Assembly (NCBI GenBank): GCA_000149265.1
Contig: CH003120.1
Coordinates: 19,933 to 83,932, forward strand
From: Ciona savignyi
Taxonomy: Eukaryota; Chordata; Ascidiacea; Phlebobranchia; Cionidae
Direction of reading: 5' to 3'
DNA: 64,000 nucleotides
Shown here: positions 45,101-57,100 of the stretch, one piece after another
How the letters are laid out: each line of letters opens with the position of its first letter
How positions within the stretch are numbered: the stretch's first letter is position 1
Position numbers and translations under genes: made by a program
The notes under the pieces: model-generated
What the model saw: only the letters and a program-made list of their open reading frames with translations
What the model was told of the DNA's origin: nothing
Databases searched by the model: none

Positions 45101-48100
45101 CAACCGACAACTCCACGTGCCAACCATGCGCCCCTGGTTCATTCTGCAACGGGACAGGGAATGCAAGTCCAACAGGTGGGTGGTTTCGTTTTACTCTCGT
45201 TGTTGAGTTGTTTTTTTTCCTTGATACATCTTTTTGCAACAGAATTTCCAAAAAAATGTAACAGAAACAAGAAATTTGATTGCTGTCCAATATTTTTTAC
45301 ATAAAGTGATTTTTTTGATGGGTATAAAATGCAAAATTTTTTTAGGAAAAATGGAAAATAACGTACAATGTTCAAATGGAAAATAAGCATCAACATCATT
45401 CAAATGACTATAATGGAACCTAAAAGCACTTAAGCTATATGAGTAAATAAACATTTTAATAATGTTTGACTCTTTAGTCAAATCAACAAATTATTGTTTG
45501 TTTATCTTTTATCTGATGATTTAGAAATTAATTTAATTTTTCACCCAAGGTGACTGTTCGGCCGGATATTTCTGCGGGGGAGGCAGCTCCACGCCGACAC
45601 CAAGTGATGACGGCAGCACACCTTACAACGGACAGTGCCCGGTCGGCCGATTTTGCACGAGTGGGACAACGGCGCCGATGAACTGTCCACGTGGCACCAT
45701 GCGAAACACAACTGGAGCCGCATCATTGTTCGAGTGTTTCCCTTGCGATCCGGTACAATTTGGAAATTGTTTTAAAAACTTGATTGGCAACACTACACCC
45801 TTGATGTTGTATTGAAGCTGAAATGCAAATGCTTTTGCAAATCATGCTATTTAAAATCTTTGCCTTTTCCAATTTTTTCTATGTTTTAATATACCATGTT
45901 TTATATTTTAAAACAATATCAAGGCTCAAATACTGTATTGCTGCAAATAAAGTCTTTCTTATTAAAAAATAATAAAATTAGTACATTACATAGTAGATTC
46001 ACAGTAACACAATACACAACAGTTCAAGGAATGTAGCTCTACGCAATGCACAAATGAACCACTTTTTTCATTGTTTTTTCTTAACATTTTTACACTTATG
46101 AATGCAAGGGCATAAAATGCAGTGCCATTTTAATACGTTTTATAAAACATAAGAATTATTATGATGCAAAGCCATTTTTAACATAATCCCCTTTCCTTTT
46201 TTGAATCTCAGGGATTCTACTGCTTGAACGCTGGTCAATCTGCCCCCACTAAGCCATGTGAGCGGGGTTACTACTGCCCCGGTAATGAATCGAACACCTC
46301 ACCCACGCAGTACGATTGCCCAGTGGGTCATATGTGCCCCGAACAATCACCAGCCCCAATACCCTGCCAGACAGGTGGGTCATTTAGCCGAAACAACCAA
46401 AAAATTTAAAACAGTAAACAAAAATTTTCTTTTGTAATAATATGCTTTCATTTGCTTATCCATTATAACAGGTTGAGTTCAACTTTCAGTAATTCTGCTT
46501 TTCTTCTCCTATTACAGCTTGTTATTGGGCTCATGCTTAAAGGATATCTTTTTTTCTAAATTTTACTCTTTTTTTCTATAGGCCTTGTATATTCAGTACA
46601 TCATATCCTTTAAAAGAAGCCCATTCACATGTTGCATTAAAACCTTCCTTATTGAATTATCGATCTTGGTATTATTATCTCTGTATATCCAGGCACCTAC
46701 CAACCTGCCATCAGAGGTTACACCTGCGACTTATGTCCGCCTGGCTTCTACTGCGAGGATGTGCTCACTGGGGGGCAGCAGCAGTGTCCACCCTTCTCCT
46801 ACTGTCCAGCAGGTTAGTGTTATCATCAACATTTAAAAATCAATTTAAAAGTGCACCTGATTTAATCGAATTTTCATTCTTGCTTTGCATGCGTATAACC
46901 TTCTTTCGAATGTCCACAAAAGTATTTTCAGAGCTGTTATAAAACTTACTTTTATCCCTCAATAATAGGAATGCAGATCATTTCATCATATTAGCCTTTG
47001 CTCACATTAAGGTTACCGAAGCAATTGTAGTGTGTTATAGATATAAGAGAATTTTTAAGTTAAGTGCATTGTCTGAAAAAAATGGCAAATAACTCACAAT
47101 GTACACAGTAAAAATAAGCATCAACATTATACAAATGAATAATATGGGAAGCACTAAAGCTATAGCATATATTACATATATAAGCAACCAATCGGCCGTG
47201 TGAGTGTTTTGATCCCGCTACCTTCCAGCTGTCTGCAGACTAATTGGCCAAAATGCATTGTGTTCATTTATTGATGTTATTTCTGGTTTAAACAATGGAA
47301 TTGAATTCATTAGATCAAGATAACTACTTTTAACTTTAACTTGTTTGCATAGTGAAAAAATAGAGAATTACAATTACAATTGACATTGCAGTAAGTTGAA
47401 CCAAGACCCAATTTAGTAGACTACATTAACCTGTACAAACATACTTCTGTTAACCCTGTTTATTCTTACCCAGGTACCCCTTACCCACTGACGTGCCCCA
47501 ACGGGACCTATACCCTCAGCACTGACCTGGGGCTAGCCGAACCAACAGAATGCCACCAATGCCCAGTCGGCAAATTCTGCACAGGAGGACAAATCCAAGT
47601 CAGTTCACATGAACCTAGTTTAAAGTAGAAAGGGATACTGCTTTTTATCCCAAGGGATCGGGCAATGTAATGGGGGTATATACTTATGTCTGTGGTCAGT
47701 TAATCGGAGACATTGCAGTGTGTTAAATATATTTTTGGATACCGAAGAGTTGTTTACACTAGGTGTAACCCATTGCACCACTAGGTTCTGGCAACGTCAG
47801 CTAAGGACCTTGCCCTCACTGTAAAATTGGCTACTGCATAAAAAAATATCGGCAAAAAATTGTTGATCATTGAAATAAAGTGTTAGACTGTGTGATTTTA
47901 TTTAAATAAACAAAGTATATTTTTAAAAGCTTATACCCCTAGGGTGATTGCTCTGCTGGTTACTTCTGCTCCTCTGGGTCGTTCTCACCCACCGGAACGA
48001 TCCTCCTGGACCCATGCCCATCATTGCAACCGTGTGCTGGCCCCTGCCCTGCAGGCAAATACTGTAGGACGGGTGAAACTGACCCACAACCTTGCCCTGA

Positions 48101-51100
48101 AAATACAATAAGAACAACCCCTGGTAAGTGGGTTTCATACTTACATAATTAATTCTGGTATTACTTTTGAAAATACTGTTTAAATTTAAATATGTATTTA
48201 TTCTGAAATTTGTGAGAAAATATTTACCTAATTTCAAATTTTCAGAATACAAACTGATATTTATTTATATTTTAAATTGCAAAGACTTCATTTTTTAAGT
48301 TGTTGAAGATCAAAACTAGTTAAATTTATTTAAATATTTTTAGATCTTTATTAGTTTTGAAATCATTATTAGTTGTCGCTGTATCTTCAGTCAAGTTTTA
48401 AGTACTGAGGATATTAATGAAAAAATTTTTAAATTCTTAGTTTCACTCAAAATTGTTTTCCAGGTGGAAGCCAGCTTTCGGATTGTGAATTCTGCCCTGC
48501 TGGTCAGTGGTGTCGTGAGGGTAAACCCCTATCTGAGCCATGTCCAGTGGGTCACTACTGCTTGGGGTTGAACTTCAGTGATTGTAGCATGGGGGCAGGA
48601 CCCCAACCATGTCCGCTCTACAGATTCGCCAACACGACAGGTGAATTATGCTTCTCAAACATTCACCCTTAATTTTACCCTTACACACAAATTGCACCCT
48701 TACCCCAAAATCGAAGTTTCTTTACTAATTTATATTATAGAGGTTGTATTAATTACTTTCATATCGGAGGACCATGGTGATACAGAGTTCCAGAAAAGCA
48801 AACTCAATAGCAATGTCAATATGGCCATACCAAGATTAATGTGTTCAACACGCCAAAGAATACCTGCTGTTGGGTGTTAAAAATGTTGGACATCAGTCCA
48901 CATGATTAAGTACAGTCACATTTAGACAGTAAAAACCTGTTGTTGGTGAACTTTGAAAACCACCCTATTACAACAATACTTTTAATTTTAGTCTTGTTCA
49001 TCATCAATAAACTTCTGATTTTCGCTATTGATTAAAGAAAACATTCTTGGAAAATGCTTTCGTAGTCGTTCGTCTTGCGCCGATCCAAGAATTTCACCTC
49101 TAACGGCACAGGACAAATGCCCCCGTCATCTGTCCCTCTTAATCATTAACTTGCACTCCCAAAACCAAAAAAAATAGAACCGAGGTCCTATTTCATGCAC
49201 CATTATCCAGGCTCGAGAGCATACTTTAAACACTCTTAAAGTAAACAATATTTTAAAAGTAAACATTCCGGCCGCCATTAATGTTTCGGATTTTACCAAC
49301 TTTCTAACCACATCTTTCACCATGCAGGAGGTATGAATGTGGAAGACTGCCTCCCATGCCCAGCAGGATTCTGGTGCAATGAAACTGGACTTTCTGATTA
49401 TTCATCGTCTGCATGCGAACTTGGATTCTACTGTACAGGAGGTGGGTTTAACATGCATTGAGTTAGGACCGAATATTAATGTTTATATCTAATGTTGGGG
49501 GCAATACCTAAAGTAGGACTATTGTGAGTATTGTCACTTACAGTTAGCTGAGTTAGGGCAATTGTCACCTAAAGTTAGGAAGAGTTTAAACCTAGAACAT
49601 GTCTGCTAATAGCTAACAACTTTAGCCACTACACCAGCTGACCAAACATATGATCTAAATACATCATGTGTTATATGAATAAACAGAGATTTTATTGCTT
49701 TTAATATAGGAAAATTCCTGCTTTGCGGCTAATCATATAAATCAAACACACCTAAACAATTTGAAGTATAAAAGTTATCGATTTTAAGTCCCTGCTCAAG
49801 ATTTTTTTATTATGCATTATTTTTGTGCTCAGGCTCACCATTACGATAACTCATTCGGTTTAAAAAACAAGTTTTTCCCGCTTAAATTTTCATTCCAATA
49901 ATGCAGGAAGATTTTTAAAATAAATATTTTACCTTCATTATCAGGAGGACAGGCACCTACGAAATGTCCAGCTGGAACAATGCGTAACACTGTTGGTGCC
50001 ACTTCAGTGGCCGACTGTGCCCAGTGCACGCCGGGGTATTATTGTCCAGACCCTACTACTACAGGTAGGAGTTTTGATAAGTTTTTTTATAGGAAAGAAA
50101 TCTTGGCAAGTGATAATATGTTGACTCCAATCTTTTTTCTGTAATGTTCAATAATCTTTTCGGCCTCATTTATTGGGTGGAATTTTTATTTAAATAAATC
50201 TTTTTCACTTTTCAAAAATTCTCTTTTCATATTTTATTTATTACCAATTTTATTTGCCCCCTTATAATCGTACACCTAAAACTGTAGGATTGCCATTAAA
50301 CTCTAAAATATACCCAACGAAACAATGAAATGCATTGTGATAACATACTCTATTTCTTAGATGTGACCAACATCAATGGTATACCATGTGACATGGGCTT
50401 CCAATGCCCTACTGGTTCTACAAGCCAGAAACCATGCGATAGTGGTTACTACTGCTTGGAAAAGACCGGAATACCAGATATCTGCCCAGGAGGTGTGTAT
50501 ATTATTAAAATGTTTTTGTTTGTACTAAAGTTTAAGTTGTTCTCTTAAAAACTTATTGATCTTCTTAATCCCAGTAACAATATGATAGTATAGGTGGGTC
50601 CACAGTTTCGCCGGAACCAGAATATTCAGGGCCGGTTTTAGGTCGATTTGACCGATTAGATTAAATTGGGCCCCGCACCTTGAAGGGCCCCCTTTCTGTA
50701 TTACGAGGTTTAAAATACTACTGAAACGTAAAATAAAAGGTGAAATAATATTATTTCTCATAATATCAATTTGTTATGCATCGTAACTACGTCAAATTTA
50801 TATTTCTGTGTCTTTCTGTTACATCATAATGAATATGGTTGCTAAACAATATATATGTTTGGAAGTAAAACAATATATCGTAAATAAGCATCCACATTAC
50901 CTTTAATTTGTTTTATAGCAAGTATTAAATGTCTATTTTTGTAGTTTGTATGTACTGGTATGTATTTTATGATATATAAACACCCATAATTTGTGCTATG
51001 AAGAGTAGGGGCCCCGCCATCACATTTCTAATTGGGCCCCGCGGTTCCTAGCACCGGGCCTGAGAATATTAGCCATAAAAGGCACATAACGTGGGGAATA

Positions 51101-54100
51101 GTTATCGGTGAGGTTTCCTTTCAGTCAAAGGGTTGCAGAATCAAAACTGGTCGCTATATCTAGTGGGATTTGTCCATGGATTGGCAAGATAATTAGAGGA
51201 TATTGCCTGAACCCAGTGAATGGATATGTCCTTCTATCAAAGTACAGGGAACGTTTCGATAATACACAAAACACTAAAATTGCTGCGGTAATCCGACGGT
51301 GTGCACGAGATAATCTGACTATTAATTATCTAATATAAACAATCGCTGTTGAGATCTTGTCTATCTTAACATATCTAGCAGACTATGCCACTGTCATTTG
51401 GTTCCTAATGTCCCAAAATGTAACATTCAGCGTTGGATTTAAATTTTATATCACATGCAAAAACAAACTGTTTTGTCTGTAACGCAAAAATAACCTCTAT
51501 AAATTTCACGATGTGCCTACGAATACGACGGCTGACTTTATGCAAACAGTCGCCTAAACCTCTTGCTGCATTATCACAAAAAACCCTTACCCAGGTTATT
51601 ACTGTCCTGAGGGTTCATACAACTTCACAATGTGCCTGTACCCATTCTATTGCCCCGAGGGAACTGGGAACCCCATTCCATGCGATGTGGGGTATCAGCC
51701 ACTCAATATATCGGGTCTGAGGAGCAACTTGACAACGGCGTGCATGATATGTCCGAGTGGTTCGTATCGCAACTCGTCAACTGATGACAAATGTTTACCC
51801 TGTCCAGCTGGATTCTACTGTCCTGAAGGTTGCACATTTTTCAAATTGTTTATGATTTTTGTTTCTTTGTTATTTTTTTGTATTTAATAATGGTTATAAT
51901 ACTTTTTTAAGAATGTTCCTTTTTTCTAATCATTTTCAACAATATTTTAAATCGTATTTTCTCTGTTTGTTTTTATAGTCTAATCTTGCTAAAAAAGGCT
52001 TAAATATGTTGATTTCAATTGACTGAAGTTGTATCTTAACTTACCTTTAACTGATTGAAAAGTTGTTTAAAATGTTTATCTTTCGTTTTTACGCATTACC
52101 CAACGCACTATTTTAAACTCATTTCCCTTAACTTGGTAATACCATCCACTTTCCCTTAACTTGGTAATACCATCCACTTTCCCTTAACTTGGTAATACCA
52201 TCCACTTTTCGTTAACTTGGTAATACCATCCACTTTTCGTTAACTTGGTAATACCATCCACTTTCCCTTAACTTGGTAATACCATCCACTTTTCGTTAAC
52301 TTGGTAATACCATCCACTTTTCGTTAACTTGGTAATACCATCCACTTTTCGTTAACTTGGTAATACCATCCACTTTCCCTTAACTTGGTAATACCATCCA
52401 CTTTTCGTTAACTTGGTAATACCATCCACTTTTCGTTAACTTGGTAATACCATCCACTTTTCGTTAACTTGGTAATACCATCCACTTTTCGTTAACTTGG
52501 TAATACCATCCACTTTCCCTTAACTTGGTAATACCATCCACTTTCCCTTAACTTGGTAATACCATCCACTTTTCGTTAACTTGGTAATACCATCCACTTT
52601 TCGTTAACTTGGTAATACCATCCACTTTTCGTTAACTTGGTAATACCATCCACTTTTCGTTAACTTGGTAATACCATCCACTTTTCGTTAACTTGGTAAT
52701 ACCATCCACTTTCCCTTAACTTGGTAATACCATCCACTTTTCGTTAACTTGGTAATACCATATGTTGTTCATACTGTCCACAGGCACTGGTAACTACCAA
52801 CCCAACGTGTGTCCAGTCGGTCACTACTGCCCCGTGGGCGGGACAACGGGGCAACCCGTCCCCTGTCCGGCCGGCATGTACGGTGAGCTGGCCGGCTCAG
52901 TGTTCTCGGTGTGCCAACCATGTCAGGCAGGAATGTACAACAACTTGGTGGGGCAGCCAGCTTGCTTTCCCTGTGGAAGTTCTGCTGTATCAGGTGTTGG
53001 AGCTACAGAATGCACTTGTGTCGGTACGTACTGATTTTAAATCCGAAACTGAAAGTTTTTTGGCCACACAAAATACCATAAAAATAATATTGTACATTTT
53101 TTATCGAGAATGAAACTTTATTTCATTTTCAAGGATGCAAACTACTACTTTTGTTTTATTAACAACTCATTGCAATATGCTTGCCCAAAAAACTCAATAT
53201 AAACTACAACTCAATTTGTACCATTTGCGTATTTCTTTAAAGTGAAGTCCAATTTTTATATTTAAAATTGCCTCTATATTTTCCATACTTCGACAGAATA
53301 TATCTTAGCTTAAACAATTGATTTAATTCTCTCTAACTACCACCATACACAGCTTAACAATGCTTTGTTTTCACAGGTTTCAACAGGGCATTCCAATCCA
53401 GTGATGGGTCATGTATTTGCACATCTGGCTACATTTACTACAATGAAGCAGATTTACTGGAATACCAAGGTGGTTATGTTATTCCTAATTTATTAAAACA
53501 GCAGTTGGTTTAAATCAGGTAACACCAGAGTACCATAATTGCCTTGCTGAAATTGTTTTAGTGTCATCATTTTCGTTCTTATTGTAAATAGAAGTAGGGA
53601 TTGATGAATGCAGAATACCCTATAATTGAGATACCAGGGTTGTTAAAGTGTGTATTACCAGGTGGAGACATTGCTTTGACTTTTGCCCCAAATTAAACAT
53701 CCTGGTTAAAGGCTCCATCGAATGCCTAACTTATGAACCCAACCGAGTATTTTTTATTAATGGAAACATTCCGAACACCACACTAGTGATTATGAGGTAG
53801 ACCTTGGCGGTTTATAAAAAGAGGGGTCAGGGTTTTGTAAGAAAGAAAAGGCAAAAGTACTTTGAGTACAGGAGGTAGAGTGTTGATATGATAGGTGTTT
53901 TAAACAAACTCCAATGCAGTGCCACTTATACCCCGTAGAGATTAGAATTTTGGAACATACCTAAAAACTTCCGAAAACGACTGAAGGTGATTAAATCTTA
54001 CACTAAAACTTTTTCTGTCTGTAGGCAACTCGGACTTGTCTTGTGAAGCGATCGTCGACACACGCTGCGTGAGTGGGGAGACGCGGGTCGCCAGTGATCG

Positions 54101-57100
54101 TTCGTGTGTGTCTGCTGCCACGTACTCATGCGATGGTTATTGTGGCAACCGAGGTGGCACCATGAACGTGGACCTTGGCACTTGCCTCTGCGACACTGTC
54201 ACAGTGCCGGAGGAGATTCAGTGCTACGACTGTAATACTGTAAGTACTGGATGTGTGGGGAGGTTGTATTGTGCGAAAAAGGGTAGAGGAGGGAGAAGAG
54301 ATTGGGCATTGTGTTATTTTAAAATTGGAAAGAGAGTAGCGGGATGTTATTGTAAGAAGGGGAAGGGGTGATTACCTGAAGTAGTGTTGTAAGAGGTGTA
54401 ATTTTTTAAAACAGACCAATATTTGAGTTACTGATTTTTTTTAATGACATCTATGTATTTTTTCTATTATTTTACACACCTTTAGTGTGAAATAAAAAGT
54501 TTCTTTCTTTCTGCTTTTTCTATCGTTCTTTTTTAATTATTTTTAAATATATATATACCTAGAATAGTAGGCAAAATATGAAGTCAAAAAAACAAGTGAC
54601 TAGGTTTATAGGTCTGTTATGCTTCTGTGCACAACAATGTACATGGCCTTTATACATAAGGTTGAGAGATTGTCAGTTTTAATGTTCTTTTTATCAAATG
54701 GCATATTTGCAGGACTTTTTTTAACTTATTACAAAAAAAGTATATTTTAACTTAAGAATTAGGTAAAGAAAGAAATAAATGGCAACTGTTAAAGTCAGAT
54801 CCATTTGTCATACATTGTGGTTCATTTCTTCATTATTATATTTTCTTTCAATTCTAACTTTTTCAGTTATCCACTAATCTAAACTCGGATGGGGTTCTCA
54901 CCATAACCACAACAACGACAAGCACCGGCGTCACATCAACTGCCACAGTGCCGAATGTCATTGGTCCCACCGATAAGATTACAGCTCCTGCGAACACATA
55001 CTTTGTGCAAATGAGTAAGTGAGAACAAATAACTTGGGAAACTGACATTGTAAAACCAATATTGACTGGAAATTGCTTCAGCTATTAAAAAAGTACATTT
55101 TTACTAATAGGACAACTATAGTGTCTTTAAAAAAAAGTATTTTAAGAAAAAACATAAAAAAAATATCTAAAACTCTAACTGCTACGCACGATTAGTTGGT
55201 AGGGCTACACTAATTCTCACCAATTGGGCATCCAATAAAGCACTTGTTCTGCTTTTCTATGTTATATAATTTGCCATTGCGATATGTGTAGCACTGATGT
55301 GGTTTTTATTTTCTATTATGGTTTAACAAGCTGCATTAGTTCCAGAGCAGGGTTCGATTCGTACAACAGAATCTAACCATGATCTGACACTAGTAATATA
55401 ATTTATTAAGAAGTTTTATTAAAAACGGTATATTGTAAATGACATACTCACATGATTTGCTGTCATAAAAACTGTTTATAAGTAGTTTTACCATAATATT
55501 CCATGTAGTTTTACAAAAAAATGTAAATAATTAAACAAACCATGTTGGTTATCAATGATACTAGCAGACTTGACACTAAAGTCAAATCTCGCTACTATGC
55601 CACTCTCTCTGCTATACTGCTTTACAGTACAGTATACTGTAGCCGTTTTTGAAACGCTTATTACTTTGCCACCATTGCTACTGTGCCCATTACCTAAGTT
55701 TGACTGTGTTTCACCTGACCATAAATGTACCATGAATATACAGGCCACTGAACTAATTCATTTATACCCTACATTCCTGCTTCAAGTGCTTCGTTAAAGT
55801 TCATTAAAAAAACTTTTTACAGATCCAAATGGGGCGTTTGGCACCTTGCCAAACGAAGCCGGTGTGGCAGGTTCGGTTGTCAATGGCAACATGCAGACGG
55901 AAATCAACGCCATCTACCCGGCAGTCACAGCAAGACGAAGAAGATCACTCTTCCTGGAGGACATGGATGACACTGTGTCAAGCTTCTTTGGAAGAAGGTA
56001 GGATCATTTTATCAATTTTTTTTAATATTCTTTTTTTGTGTTTCCTACAATTCTGATAACCTGGATTTTTATAACATGTGAAGTGGGATTTAGGACTCGC
56101 ATTTTTGGTTCCGATATGCTTTGGCTTACATTTGGTTAACTAAACAAAAAGTAACTATGCTGCAGAGGAGTAATTATATATACTTGTTCACGTTTTATCT
56201 TGCAAAAATTATATCTCGGAAGCATACACTGTAAGTCGTTACATCACAAAACACAAACATCCTTCAAGTGTCACAAATAATTCCAACCTTCCACTCCACA
56301 GACTCCTACAAAGCACCTCAGGAAATGCATCAACATCTGCACCGATCACTGTTCCAACCAATACCCTCCCCATTATTGCCAACCCAGTTATATGTCTGCA
56401 GGTAATCATCATTTTGATTCTGACTCTATTTCATCAGTTGTGAGACGTTCACAGTTGATTTAAATCTGATTGTGATGGTCTAATAAGGTCTAGTTTGGTG
56501 GCAACCCAGATGTGTTTAGTCAATACTTAAAAAGTGTCCACAGCAATATAATCCTACCTTGTTACAAAAGAAATATATAAAAAAGAATCTTCTAGTTAAA
56601 TCTCCAGAGCAAACCCAGACTTTTCAACTTCATTTAACCCTGTTTCATGTCAATGGTTTTTTCAAAACAATCTTGGTTCGATAACAGCTTAATTTAATTT
56701 AGAAAGAAAACAATTACACAACAACAACGGCTTCATCATTGACTAATCTAATAAATTAATTATATTAGTTATCATTCACCTTGAAAAAAGAGACTATCTT
56801 ACTGGACCTTCACCCCCACCCCGCTAATGTAATCTACCCCCCCCCTCCCCCCAGTTGAGCGAGATGATAATATTCAGCGTCTTCGTCAACCCAAGCGATA
56901 GAACACTGAGCAACTATCCAGTATACGTCAGGAACCATCTTTTCAATACCAACCCCACATTCGATTATGGGGCATTCAGGTATGGATTAATTATTTTGTT
57001 AGGCTTTTTACTCAATATTTGATTTCATGGCTTTTAGGTATATATTAATAAGATTATATTAGATTACGGAGATATTTTCATTATTAACCCCACATTAGAT

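Noticed and set aside
49572-49645. tRNA gene on the minus strand
   Set aside because: A- and B-box-like motifs are present but the arms do not pair as an intact cloverleaf, and a SINE head explains them.
52125-52761. CRISPR-like array
   Set aside because: Units are contiguous 28-base repeats with no spacers, in an intron of a eukaryotic gene: a minisatellite.
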